Shown: in pieces, positions 1 through 12,100 of the stretch
How positions within the stretch are numbered: position 1 is the stretch's first letter
Layout of the letters: each line of letters opens with the position of its first letter
DNA from: Trichoplax adhaerens
Lineage: Eukaryota > Placozoa > Uniplacotomia > Trichoplacea > Trichoplacidae
Assembly: GCF_000150275.1 (NCBI RefSeq)
Contig: NW_002060946.1
Span: 4,005,035-4,069,034 of the forward strand
Reading direction: 5' to 3'
DNA length: 64,000 nt
Translations under genes and position numbers: made by a program
Notes under the pieces: generated by a model
The model's database searches: none
What the model was told of the DNA's origin: nothing
Seen by the model: the letters and a program-made list of their open reading frames with translations, nothing else

Positions 1-53
1 TATTCCTTATAAGAGACCCATCACATTATTCAGTTATTGATTAATTTAGTGAA

Positions 54-977
54 CTATAATCGGCTGGGGTGATCTTTAATAACCCCTCTTAATACTCCTT
101 CCTGTGCTACAGTAACAGCTAATCGGCCATCTTGTGTAAAAAGCTTTCCAAATACTAGAGCCCTTCCATTATTGGCTTTTGGACTTTCAAGTTCATACAA
201 CATCCATTCATCAGCACGGAAAGGTAAATGAAACCACATGGAATGATCGAGTGACGACGCGAAATTAACACGAAATTTAGGATGGGGTAATCTAGCCGTT
301 TGTAGCAGACTGTAATCTGAGGCATATCCTGCGATACATTGATGTAATTTCTCAAATCCGGGTCCAATTTTATCAACGGTTTTAATCCATACCAATTGGT
401 AAGGGGCCTTACTTTCAAAATCAGGATCGAAAAAGCCTATACGTTTCCGATCGCAAGGGCGGATATCTAAGGGGATTTCTGAAGCAATTGCTTTCTCGAT
501 TGCTGAACGATTCCGGTCACCTCTAACTCCACGTTCAAGATAACCTTGTAGCCTTTCCTTCGTTGTGGGTAAGCTTTCAGGATCAGGTGCATTTGGCATA
601 TCATTTTGATGTTCAATGACACTTTTTTCAAATTTACTAAACGATATTTGGCTAGTATAAATAGTTAAACCTCGTTGGATTGCATAAACATTTCTTGAGC
701 AATATGAACGACCATTTCGAGTGCGTTCTACTTTATAGATAACAGGAATGGAAGGATCGCCATGGCGAAGAAAATACGAATGTAACGAATGAGGTGAAAA
801 TTGTTCATCAACTGTTTTACTAGCAGCTACTAGAGCTTGTCCAATTACTTGGCCACCATAAATACGTTGTGTAAATGGAGGTTGCCATGATGTAGTAGCC
901 CGAAATAGGTCAACATCGAGCTCTTCTAATTCTAACGTATCGAATAAAAGGGCAGCTTTATCGTTAGTAGAAGACAT
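54..977 (-). CDS. ACOT8: ACOT8-like peroxisomal acyl-CoA thioesterase, copy 1
   Basis: Acyl-CoA thioesterase of the TesB/ACOT8 double-hotdog family, which hydrolyses acyl-CoA to free fatty acid and CoA, in animals inside peroxisomes. Single exon of 307 aa, close to the human length. The first hotdog carries RIYGGQVIGQAL (about 38-49). The second carries the expected catalytic set: Asp221 (GYASDY), Ser242 before LDHSMWFH, and Gln292 (AQEG). The 50-residue Ser-Gln spacing matches E. coli TesB Thr228-Gln278 as I recall it. The protein ends in Ser-Arg-Leu, a PTS1-type peroxisomal signal. I chose the ATG giving MSSTNDK because the other copies start at the equivalent codon; the frame stays open upstream but without an ATG. 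This copy is the most divergent of the four in its middle third (150-190). It lies 2.2 kb from copy 2, same strand. Confidence 0.92.
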   Translation of the reverse strand: MSSTNDKAALLFDTLELEELDVDLFRATTSWQPPFTQRIYGGQVIGQALVAASKTVDEQFSPHSLHSYFLRHGDPSIPVIYKVERTRNGRSYCSRNVYAIQRGLTIYTSQISFSKFEKSVIEHQNDMPNAPDPESLPTTKERLQGYLERGVRGDRNRSAIEKAIASEIPLDIRPCDRKRIGFFDPDFESKAPYQLVWIKTVDKIGPGFEKLHQCIAGYASDYSLLQTARLPHPKFRVNFASSLDHSMWFHLPFRADEWMLYELESPKANNGRALVFGKLFTQDGRLAVTVAQEGVLRGVIKDHPSRL

Positions 978-1560
978 AGCCAAGATTGATGCAAAGATTC
1001 TACAATTTTTCACCCTTATCAATAATTTTCAATATCCAGAAGAGGTTATCGAACAAGAGCTAGTCCTAACTTAGTAATTTCAAGCGATTCTTTCTTCATC
1101 TACATATATCAATATTAGATCTTGCAATACTGTAGTTCGTAAACAGCTGATCCGGAGGTCATTGGTCACCTGGTTCATCGCCGTACTAATTTAGTACTTT
1201 AGCGTTTAGTCATGGTCACGCGGTTCTATACTGGAGTTCTGTATGAGCACGCAATGTGCTATACGGAACAGTATAGTCTAGAATATTAAAACCCAATATT
1301 GGCCTTGTAATTTTCTTACTCACAATTACTTCCATAGACTACTAGATATACCATCTAGTAAGTGCATCGAGTAGTCCTGTTATAAATGCATCTCGCAATA
1401 ACGATCTTGGTCAAATGGTATATTCTAAAAGGCTGTTATTACAAGATTTTAACTATAGTAGAGCAATAATTAATTACTACAAGAATCTAGTCTAACATCG
1501 AAAGTATTCCGAGCTCAACGCGAAATGAAGCCTCTTCTCCTCCGTGGGCTCGTCTCTCCA

Positions 1561-1670
1561 GTTCTTCTAAATATTTCGTTCAATCCATTTAGGACAACTT
1601 GATTAATCTCCAATCAGACATGAGCCATCAAACAAAATACTTTTCTCTAATAGTACATCATTATCTTCTA
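1561..1670 (+). repeat. 110-bp direct repeat, first copy
   Basis: Nearly identical to 1880-1990, with the shared core CTCCAATCAGACATGAGCCA followed by a matching tract. A weaker relative occurs near 5090-5165 upstream of thioesterase copy 2. Confidence 0.85.
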
Positions 1671-1879
1671 CAATCTAAATCATTCTACTGAAGATGTCTC
1701 TACTCTTCTATTAACGTCTAGCCTCTTTCTCCAAAGGGCACCTTAACCACTACAGTGTTTCTAGCTGCATCAATCTTGTACCATAATTACTCAACTGGCT
1801 ACTATTCGTCATCAATAGTTTTTAATATAGTAGTTAGCAATCATCTAATATTAGCTTCACGATAATCCTTCCTTCGTTA

Positions 1880-1990
1880 GTTCTGATAAACATTTCGTTC
1901 AATCCATTCATGACAACTTGATTAATCTCCAATCAGACATGAGCCATCAAACAGAATACTTTTCTCTAATAGTACATCACTATTTTCTAC
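1880..1990 (+). repeat. 110-bp direct repeat, second copy
   Basis: Second copy of the element at 1561-1670, about 320 bp away in the same orientation, with only a few substitutions. It indicates a local duplication inside the flank of the thioesterase unit. Confidence 0.85.
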
Positions 1991-3200
1991 TATTTATGAT
2001 CAATCTAACACAACGGCTAGGTATTCTCTTTATTATCTATATTACACACTGCATAAGCATCCAACAGGTTAAATGTCGTTCCCAGATTTCATAGAAGATT
2101 GCAGCGAAGAATGAATACACCTATGTAGTCGTATTGATGCCCATGTTTATCAAAAATATCTCAATCTTTGCGATTGAGATATAGAGTTAGAGACTTTTAT
2201 ATTAGTAGGTAAACCTGCCTGCCTTTAATAAAAATAATGTGCCGTCATAAAATGGTTATCAAATTTTTTGATTATCGACGTCTTAGTATAGTAAAACAGC
2301 ATACATAAGCTGATGACAATAGTTAACATGGAGTATCGGTATTATTAAAAGTATGACATAATAAAAGTGATGATTATACTGTAATATCTTACAGTATTCC
2401 AAAATGTAATTGATATAAATAATATTATCAAAATATATTTAAAGATACTAATATTAAATACGGTTGAACAAACTGAAAGTGTGCAAAGAAAATCGTAATT
2501 ACAGTAGCTGTCTAAGCTTACTTAGCCAGTTGTTGTAGTAATCTTTATATCAAAGAGTAGAATCAATTCAAGACTACTTCGTAGTCTATGATTAACCACT
2601 GTACAACTGTATATCGAGTATTTCTTAATCATAACGAGAGATTATTCCTTTTTATAATTTAAGCCATATTGTAAGCAGACAATAAAACAGCTACCTACTC
2701 TTTAATCAAAGACATACAGCATGTAAATTTATAGCATTTCACTTATATTTATCAAATACTCAAATTATTTAGCTCTGCTGTACTATAGATCCGTATAAAG
2801 ATTGAAATTATCCTAAAGATTATCAATCACCGAATTAACAAAATTTATAATTAACAGTAGCACATAGGTAAATACTTTAGGTACGTTGAATTAAGACGCG
2901 AATTTCTGAGCTATTAAATCGAGTCTATATCTTTTAAGTGCAAATACTTATTCTAATAAATTAAAAATAGATATAAATGATCGTCTAGTAGGATAATTGT
3001 ATAAAAGATTATTCGTTTTTCTCTGCATTTTATACATTGATATTGCAAATTAAGAAATTTGTAAGAACTTTTTTCATTTCTTATGATCGGTGTAATGATG
3101 ATAATTGTAGTAGACAATTAGATGCGTTGTGATATCGTAGCTTATTTAAATTATGCCATGACGAGTTTACCATAACATTTGCTAATCAATAATAAAAAGA

Positions 3201-4106
3201 TTACAATCGACTGCCTCTCAATAATCCTTCTTGGGCTATGCTAACCGCTAATTGACCATCTCGTGTAAAAACTTTGCCTAATATTAGTACTCTTCCGTTA
3301 TTTAATTTTGGACTTTGTATTTCATGCAACAGCCACTCATCAGCACGTACAGGTAAATGGAACCACATGGAATGATCCAGTGTTGATGCCATAGTAAATT
3401 GAAAGTTAGCGTGAGGTAATGTAGCTGTATAGAGTATTTTACAATCGGAAGCATATCCTATGATAGGCGAGTGTAAATTTTTCAATTCAGGTCCTATTTT
3501 ATCGATGCCTCTAAACCATAATAATTGGTAAGGAGGATCGTTTTGATGACTAGGATATTCGATGATGTCTATCCGCTGTTGCTTACAGCGACGATAATCT
3601 ATAGGGATTGGTGAAGCAAGTGTTTTCTTAATTAAGAGACGATTATTATCATCCGTTTCCAGTTCAAGCTTTCGTCGTAATCTTTCTTCATTCGTAGGTA
3701 AGGTTTCAGGATCGGGCGCATTGGGCATATTAGCTTGATGTTCGATTACAGTTTCTTCGAATTTACAAAATGATATTTGGCTTGAGTAAATGGTTAAACC
3801 TTGTTGGATAGCATAAACATTTCTACAGCAGTATGAATGGCCGTTCCTGATACGTTCTACTTTATATAGGATAGGAATGGAAGGATCGCCAGCTCGAAGA
3901 AAATACGAATGTAGCGAATGAGGTGAAAATTGTTCATCAACTGTTTTACTAGCAGCTACTAGAGCTTGTCCTATCACTTGACCACCGTATATACGTTGTG
4001 AAATTGGAGGGCACCATAATGTATTACCTCGGAAAATATCAACATCGATCTCTTCTAAATCTAATGTACCAAGTAAGATGGAAGCTTTATCCTTGACTGA
4101 AGACAT
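3201..4106 (-). CDS. ACOT8: ACOT8-like peroxisomal acyl-CoA thioesterase, copy 2
   Basis: Second tandem ACOT8-like thioesterase, single exon, 301 aa from the ATG of MSSVKDK. RIYGGQVIGQAL is intact in the first hotdog domain. The catalytic Asp (GYASDC), Thr just before LDHSMWFH, and Gln292 (AQEG) are present. This is the only copy with Thr, as in TesB, at the nucleophile-coordinating position; the others have Ser. The C-terminus is shortened: after AQEGLLRG it goes directly to SRL, where copies 3 and 4 have six more residues. The PTS1-like tripeptide survives this deletion. No intron, unlike all single-copy genes in the window. Function follows from family membership; substrate preference cannot be read from the sequence. 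Confidence 0.92.
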   Translation of the reverse strand: MSSVKDKASILLGTLDLEEIDVDIFRGNTLWCPPISQRIYGGQVIGQALVAASKTVDEQFSPHSLHSYFLRAGDPSIPILYKVERIRNGHSYCCRNVYAIQQGLTIYSSQISFCKFEETVIEHQANMPNAPDPETLPTNEERLRRKLELETDDNNRLLIKKTLASPIPIDYRRCKQQRIDIIEYPSHQNDPPYQLLWFRGIDKIGPELKNLHSPIIGYASDCKILYTATLPHANFQFTMASTLDHSMWFHLPVRADEWLLHEIQSPKLNNGRVLILGKVFTRDGQLAVSIAQEGLLRGSRL

Positions 4107-5765
4107 GGCTATATCGTCAAATTTGCATTACCATCATCAAAGACTACATAAGAATAATGCGCAAGAACTTCTTAAGCTGTGACTAACAAGGATTGAGCAA
4201 CCTTAGTTAATCTTAAGATAGATGAATTTTCCCTACATTCATTGATTAATTTGCTAGCAGAGCTGGTCGTTGAGCTCGGTAGCCATGCAATCTGTGGCAT
4301 AGCTGGACTGTAATAGACTAGAATAAGGTATGAATGGTAATGCAGTGTATACGTAAGCAGACTACTTCAACTGTATCTTAGAATATAGTATTCAGTATCA
4401 AGTAGTACAGCATACCACGATAAAATCAATTAAGTATCAAGAATATTGAAGGACCTCTCTGCAAGTGGATATATATATATATAAGTTAATAGCAAAATAC
4501 CTAATCCCTTGGGTATTTTGCAAAATGCCTTACATATTGTAGTGTATTTAGAATATACTGTAACTATATTCTACTCTTAAATATAGACATGTTGTATTGC
4601 TCTTATATTTAGACAGATCTACAGTCCGCTTACTCTACATTCATATATAGACTACTGTATTTAGTTATTACGGTACTCGCTGTCTTCTACAATCATCTGC
4701 TATTTTGTAACCTGTTATGGTATATGTTGTATCTAATTCCACAATCCTATTCTCTGCATGTGCTCTATCTTTAAAACTATAAATACCGGCGATTTCTACC
4801 TCAGAGTTCATTAGCCTCTCAGTTAGTTTTCTAGTTAGTCTCTCACAGTCTAATACTTCTACTCTTTACTCACGACAGCTTGCACGCTGATCTACCGTAA
4901 CTAACTGTAATATCGTTTCCACAGTAATTTTAGTCCACAGAGGAATCCAGTACTATAAAAGCTTTTTATTACAAGGTTCTAAAGAATAGTACAGCAATAA
5001 TTAATTACTCACAAGAATCTAGTCTAAAGTAATCTGAGCTCAATTAGATATCAAATCTTTTCTCCTCCTTTACGCTCAGATTTGTACACCTTATATACTT
5101 TTCTCTGAATCTATTTAAGGCAATAACATCGTCTACAATCAGACATGAATCATCACTACATTTTACAGTATTAATCAAACTGCTACAATATTATTACTTT
5201 ACCATTAATGTTCAACACCGTAAGGTATTGGGCATCTTTACAATCTTAGTATTTCAAGTCGTATAACGTCCTGTACCATAATTAGTTAACAGCTATATTA
5301 GTGAATAACACTTTCTAATATAGTAGTTACCAGTCACCTAAATCTAGCAGCACAAGAATATCTATTTTTAGAAACTTAACTATTCTAAATATAGTACACA
5401 ACACAATCAAATATAGCTATCGCTACAAGCAAATATAGGGTGCATCACTACACTAACTCACTTTACTTCACATTACTAACCTACAATAAAGCATAACTTT
5501 TATAAACCCTTTGTTGTAATAATTGTAAATGGCGACTAAATCTCAATCCTCTGAGATATCGAACCCTCCATCACACATATATATATATATATATAAGTAT
5601 TATTTCTTCAGCTATTGGATTTGGTGGATTATTCATTAAGATCTGATATTTGCTAGTATCGCCGTCGTCTAGTCATGTAGCGAATTAGCTACAGATGCGG
5701 CTATGATTCCATTCTAAAATACTATAGACTAGAATTATTTATTAGGACCTATCAATCTTTAATGT
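4107..5765. other. Spacer between thioesterase copies 2 and 3, no gene seen
   Basis: AT-rich duplicated flank. The first 200 bp upstream of the ATG resemble the same region of copies 3 and 4 (shared GAGCTCGGTAGCCA motif). No reading frame here shows motifs or codon character. Confidence 0.6.
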
Positions 5766-6655
5766 CGATAGTTATTTATTTATTATCTCTCTATAGACGT
5801 ATATAGTTATATTTAGTTGCCATATCTTTCATTTCTGACATCATTTCTGAAAGCATTAAATATCGTTCCCAGATTTCATAGCAGAATTGTAGAGAAGAAT
5901 GAGTAAGCCTTTGTAGTCGTATTGATGCCCATATTTACTAAAAATATTCAATCCTTGCAATTGTGATATAGGGTTAGAAACTTTTAAATGCGATGTAAAT
6001 CGACATGGCTTTGATAAAATATCGTACCGTCGTAACTTGGTTATCGATATCTTAGTAGAACACCACATATATATAAGCTGATGATAATAACTAACATGCA
6101 GTTCGGCGTTGTTAAAAGTATGGTATAACAAAAAGTGATGATTATACTGTGATAATTTTATACTACAGTATTGGAAAATGTGATAATATAAATAATAATA
6201 TCAAGATAGATTCAAAGATACTAATATTAGATGACAACAAGAGATTATTTCCTTTACCATTTAAGCCATGATATGAATAGACAATAAAACAGCTTACTCT
6301 TTAACTAAGTAAATACTTAGGTACGTTGAATCAAGACGTCAATTTCTGAGCTATTAAATCAAATCTATGTCTTCTAAGTATAAATACTTATTCTAGTAAA
6401 AGCTATCTAGTAAATTGAAAACAGTTATAAATGGTCGTCTAGTAGGACAATAAAATAAAAAATGATTCCTTTTCAATGCACTTTATACATTGATAATGCA
6501 AATTAAGAAATTTGTAAGAACTTCTTTCATTTCTTATGATCGGTATAATGATGATCATTGGAATGGACACAATTAGACATGTTATGATATCGTAACTTAT
6601 TTAAATTATGCGATGACGAGTTTACGATAGCATATACTAACTAAGAAGAAGAAGA

Positions 6656-7579
6656 TTACAATCGACTACTAGGCTCGTTCATTACTCCTCTCATTAATCC
6701 TTCTTGGGCTATGCTAACCGCTAATTGACCATCTCGTGTAAAAAACTTGCCTAATACTAGAACTCTTCCGTTATTCGCTTTTGGACTTTGCATTTCATAT
6801 AACAACCATTCATCAGCACGTACAGGTAAATGGAACCACATAGAATGATCCAGTGATGTTATCATAGTATATCGAAAGTTAGCGTGAGGTAACATAGCTG
6901 TGTCGAGAATACTATAATCGGAAGCATATCCTACGATAGGCGAGTGTAAATTTTTCAATTCAGGTCCTATTTTGTCAATGCCTTTAAACCATACCAATCG
7001 GTAAGGAGGATCACTTTGATGACTAGGATATTGGATGATATCTACCCGCTGTTGCTTACAACGCCGAATATCTATAGGGATTGGTGAAGCAAGTGATTTC
7101 TTAATTAAGAGACGATTATTATCATCCGTTTCATGTTCAAGCCTTCGTCGTAATCTTTCTTCATTTGTAGGTAAGGTTTCAGGATCGGGCGCATTGGGCA
7201 TATTAGCTTGATGTTCGATTACAGTTTCTTCGAATTTACAAAATGATATTTGGCTTGAGTAAATGGTTAAACCTTGTTGGATAGCATGAACATTTCTACT
7301 GCAGTATGAATGGCCGTCCCTGGTACGTTCTACTTTATATATGAGAGGAATGGAAGGATCGCCAGCGCGAAGAAAATACAAATGTAGAGAATGAGGTGAA
7401 AATTGTTCATCAACTGTTTTACTAGCAGCTACTAGAGCTTGTCCTATCGCTTGACCACCAAATATACGTTGTGAAACTGTAGGGCACCATAATGTATTAC
7501 CTCGGAAAATATCAACATCGATCTCTTCTAAATCTAATGTACCAAGTAAGATGGAAGCTTTATCCTTGGCTGAAGACAT
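6656..7579 (-). CDS. ACOT8: ACOT8-like peroxisomal acyl-CoA thioesterase, copy 3
   Basis: Third copy, single exon, 307 aa from the ATG of MSSAKDK; the frame is open for five more codons upstream but without an ATG. The hotdog motif reads RIFGGQAIGQAL, a change shared with copy 4 only. The catalytic Asp (GYASDYSIL), Ser before LDHSMWFH, and Gln292 are kept. The C-terminus is NEPSSRL, ending in the PTS1-like SRL. Over most of its length it is very close to copy 4, and both are closer to copy 2 than to copy 1. This suggests copies 3 and 4 arose last, or exchange sequence by gene conversion. Confidence 0.92.
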   Translation of the reverse strand: MSSAKDKASILLGTLDLEEIDVDIFRGNTLWCPTVSQRIFGGQAIGQALVAASKTVDEQFSPHSLHLYFLRAGDPSIPLIYKVERTRDGHSYCSRNVHAIQQGLTIYSSQISFCKFEETVIEHQANMPNAPDPETLPTNEERLRRRLEHETDDNNRLLIKKSLASPIPIDIRRCKQQRVDIIQYPSHQSDPPYRLVWFKGIDKIGPELKNLHSPIVGYASDYSILDTAMLPHANFRYTMITSLDHSMWFHLPVRADEWLLYEMQSPKANNGRVLVLGKFFTRDGQLAVSIAQEGLMRGVMNEPSSRL

Positions 7580-9180
7580 GGCTATATCGTTCAATTTGCA
7601 TTACCCTATCAAAGACTGCATAAGAACTTATTCAACTAACAAGGACTGAGTAATCTTTGATTAATAGTAAGATAGATGAATTTCCCCTACATTCATTGAT
7701 TAATTTCCAAGGGAATTTTTGCTAGCAGAGTTGATCCTTGTCGTTGAGCTCGGTAGCCATGCAATCTGCGGCAATGTTGTACACTGTGTACAAGACAGTA
7801 ATATGGACAGTATTGCAGTAGACGTGTAGATAAATTACTCGAACCGTATCTTAGAATACAGCACTCAGTATCGAGTATCCAGTAGTAACAGCAATCACTA
7901 TAAGATAAATGAAATATCCAGCATATGCAAATGTACAAATATCGTTTCTTGAGCTATTGGATTTCGTAGATCGTGAATTAACATCTAGTATTAGCCAATA
8001 TCGTCGTCTATTCATTTAGTTAACTAGCTACAGGTACAACTATGATTAGAGCCTAAAGTACTATAGACAAGAATTATTTATTAGGCCTGCAAAAACGGGA
8101 TTGTAATGTTGTAAACATAGAATGAAGCCATGGTTAGTAAACCCAGACGTAATATGTTAAAAATTTTAGAGATACAAAATAGACAGATGTGAGAGTAACT
8201 GAATAGGAATAAAGAGCGTATTAAACTGCAATCTGAGAGAGTGTCAAAACTGTTTGAGTGTGGGTGCACGTATAGAACGATATAAGGACCTTTCAATCTT
8301 AATATTGTAATGATATTTAACATCGATATTAAATCAGAGTGCTACATCAGTTTGTCGTGCATACTTTACTCATACTCGTATATTGCAATTAGTAGAACCA
8401 TCGATAAGATAGTCAAATTTGCAAATACCGTATCATCACTAGTTTTGCATATTAATTTGGTAAGAAACAATTATTATATGGATAGAAAGGTATATTGCAT
8501 TATGGAATCTTTTCCAAACAAAAAAACGTATGCATATACATTAATAAGTAGTAAGAAACTTTCAAACTAAAAGTAATACTGCAGATAATATTAATACCGG
8601 TAGAAATTTTAAGTGAGAACGCCAACATTGTCTATTTAGTAAGGCTAGAATTTGGTAATGGAAATAATGTTGATATAGAATAGATCATGCTGAATTCCAA
8701 ACCAAAGCTATATATACAAAAACTCGGTTACTTTGCCTAGTAATTATAATTATGAACGTGAAATTTTGCTAGGACTACGAGTATTGATTGTAAATGAGCT
8801 ATTTAACCTTGCCGCATTCATGATTTATCAAATCTAAATTAAATATTCTGAAACATACTTTGCACATTCTAGAATTATTTCAATTGCGTTACTTTTGAAG
8901 TGCTCCGTAAGTCGAATATTATTAGTTACCGAAACGAAAGGTTAGCAGATGGGTATTTGCATTGAGATACAGAAGTATTATAATCTGGTATAAACAATAT
9001 AATAGTAGATGATAGATTTAGCTTAATAACTAAATGATATTTTTCTACTATCGCCCAAGACATAAAATAGTTTGTAAATTAAAGCTATCATGTAATTGTG
9101 GTAGATTGTACTAAATAAATAAGTTGCGTGATTATTATTACTACCTAATCCGAGAAGTGAAATATTAGAAATTTCTTCAC
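7580..9180. other. Spacer between thioesterase copies 3 and 4, no gene seen
   Basis: Duplicated flank. Open frames at 7693-7938, 8081-8323 and 8310-8570 lie inside sequence that also occurs upstream of copy 4, where the frames are not kept. I treat them as chance. Confidence 0.6.
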
Positions 9181-12100
9181 CGAGGCCTTATTATATAGTT
9201 ATTTATGATCAATTTAAGACAACGACTACATAAAGTTTTTATTATCGTCCAGATACGGGATGGTTGTAGATGAAGACCATCATGAATTATGGTGGTTAAT
9301 TATAATTATTACATATTACACATTGCGTAAGTATCTAACAGGTTATTATCGATGGTATTTATCTATTATCTCTCTGCATACATCTACTTTATGTTAGTTG
9401 TAATGTCTTTCATTTCCGACATCATTTCTGAAAGCATTAAATGTCGTTCCCAGATTCATAGAAGATTGTAGAGAAGAATGAGTAAGCCTTTGTAGCCGTA
9501 TTGATGCCCACGTTTATTAAAGATATCCAATCCTTGCAATTGTGATATTGAGTTAGAAACTTTTAAATACTAGGTAAATCTACCTTGCTTTGATAAAATA
9601 TTGCACCGTCGTAACTTGGTTATCGACATCTTAATATAGTAAAACAATATATATATAAGCTGATGATAATAACTAACATAGAGTTCGGTGTTGTTAAAAG
9701 TATGGTATAATAAAAAGTGATGATTATACTGTAATATTTTACACTACAGTATTGGAAAATGTGATAATATAAATAATAATATCAAGATAGATTCAAAGAT
9801 ACCCATATTAGATGCGATAGAACAAATTGAAAAGTGTGCAAAGTAAATCGCAATTACAACAGCTGTCCAAGCTCAGCCAGTTGCTGTAACAATCTTTATA
9901 ATTCAAAGATTCAGTAGTCTATGATGAAGCACTGTACTGTGTATCAAGTATTTCTAATAATAGAAGAGGTTATTCCTTTTATCATTTAAGCCATGATGTA
10001 AATAGACAGTGAGACAACCACTTAGTCTTTAAGATAGGATATACGTGAATTTATGCTATTTCATGCATATTTATCAAATACTGAGATCATTAGCTCTACC
10101 ATGGATCTGTGTAAAAGTTGAAATTGTCCTAAAGATTATCAATCACCGAATTAACAAAAATTTACAATTAACACTAACACATAGGTAAATACTTTGGGTA
10201 CGTTGCACTAAGATATGAATTTGCTGAGTTATTAAATCGAGTCTATATCTTCTAAGTATAAATACTTATTCTAGTAAAAGCTATCTAGTAAATTGAAAAC
10301 AGTTATAAATGATTATCTAGCAAGACAATTGTAAAAATTATTCCTTTTCTATGCATTTTATACGCGTATATTGATATTGCAAATTAGGGAAATTGTAAGA
10401 ACTTTTTTGCATTTCTTACGATCGGTATAATGACGATAATTGTGATGGAAAAAGTAGACGTGTTGTGATATCATAGCTTATTTAAATTATGCGATGACGA
10501 GTTTACGATAGCATTTACTAACTAAGAAGAAGAAGATTACAATCGACTACTAGGCTCGTTCATTACTCCTCTCACTAATCCTTCTTGGGCTATGCTAACC
10601 GCTAATTTACCATCTCGTGTAAAAAGCTTGCCTAATACTAGAACTCTTCCGTTATTCGCTTTTGGGCTTTGCGTTTCATATAACAGCCATTCATCAGCAC
10701 GTACTGGTAAATGGAACCACATAGAATGATCCAGTGATGATATCATAGTATATCGAAAGTTAGGGTGAGCTGCTGTAGCTGTATAGAGTATACTATAATC
10801 GGAAGCATATCCTACGATAGGCGAGTGTAAATTTTTCAATTCAGGTCCTATTTTGTCAATGCCTTTAAACCACGCCAATTGGTAAGGAGGATGTTCGGTC
10901 ATGTCTGCCCACTGTTGCTGACAACGCCGAATATCTATAGGGATTGGTGAAGCAAGTGATTTCTCAATTAAGAGACGATTATTATCATTCGTTTCATGTT
11001 CAAGCCTTCGTTGTGATACTTCCTCATCTGTAGGTAAACTTTCAGGATCGGGTGCATTGGGCATATTAGCTTGATGTTCGATTACAGTTTTTTCAAATTT
11101 ACAAAATGATATTTGGCTTGAGTAAATGGTTAAACCTTGTTGGAGAGCATGAACATTTCTACTGCAGTATGAATGGCCGTCCCTGATACGTTCTACTTTA
11201 TATATGAGAGGAATGGAAGGATCGCCAGCGCGAAGAAAATACAAATGTAGAGAATGAGGTGAAAATTGTTCATCAACTGTTTTACTAGCAGCTACTAGAG
11301 CTTGTCCTATCGCTTGACCACCAAATATACGTTGTGAAAATAGAGGGTACCATAATGTATTACCTCGGAAGATATCAACATCGATCTCTTCTAAATCTAA
11401 TGTACCAAGTAAGATGGAAGCTTTATCCTTGGCTGAAGACATGGCTATATCGTTCAATTTCTATTACCAGCATCAACAACTATAATGCATAAGAATAATG
11501 CACCAGAACTTCTTAGACTGTGACTAATAAGCACTGAGTAATCTTTGATTAATAGTAAGATAGATGAATTTTCCCTACAATCATTTATTAATTTATAAAG
11601 GAGTTTGCTAGCAGAGCTGGTCGTTGAGCTCGGTAGCCAGCAATCTGTGGCACTGCGCTATATTACTATTATATACGTTTTCTTATGATTGGTCATGCCG
11701 GCATGCGTACATCGATTCCTCAAACTGTATCTTAGAATAGAGCATTCGGTATGAAGTAATACAGCATACCGCTGGAAGATGAATTAAGTGGCCCCCAAAA
11801 TTGACAAGACCTCCTTACCTACACTGCAAGTGTGCAAATACCATTTGTTATAGCTATTGGATTGCGTAGATTGCTAATTAAGATCGAATATTCTACGTGT
11901 TGATTATGAAAGTTATCGCTTTCCACGTACTGCATGATGCTAATATTTGTATTTGTGTTAACGGAGAAGTCCGAGTAGTCCTGGAATTAGAGAGTAAGTG
12001 GTCGAAGCAATTTGCAAAATCATTCAACATGACTCAGAATATCAATCTGTATTAGCCAATGTTGTCGTCGTCGTGTATTATATTTATTTATTATTTAGTG

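Larger units (their letters stand above)
978..2000. other. Upstream flank of thioesterase copy 1, no gene seen
   Basis: AT-rich sequence without a convincing reading frame. Its part around 1430-1850 resembles 4970-5360 upstream of copy 2, so it belongs to the repeated unit. It also contains the 110-bp direct repeat listed separately. Confidence 0.6.
1995..5765 (-). repeat. Thioesterase tandem duplication unit 2
   Basis: Approximate extent of the unit carrying copy 2: a 3' flank module (about 2065-2480), the gene, and a 5' flank reaching about 5765. The 3' flank has clear counterparts at about 5830-6240 and 9400-9830. Relative to unit 4 this unit has lost roughly 70 bp near 2073, between an ACAGGTTA-like and an AAATGTCG-like sequence. 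The 5' flank contains ACOT-linked sequence repeated near 7945-8090. AT microsatellites sit at about 4471-4483 and 5576-5594. Confidence 0.75.
5766..9180 (-). repeat. Thioesterase tandem duplication unit 3
   Basis: Unit around copy 3. Its 3' flank module at about 5830-6240 matches 9400-9830. Its 5' flank (7580-8900) matches 11443-12870 piecewise, including a shared TTAAATCAGAGTGCTACATC-like tract (8320 and 12210) and GTGCTCCGTAAGTC near 8897 and 12829. The 5' flank is longer here than in unit 2, so the units were trimmed independently. Confidence 0.75.
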
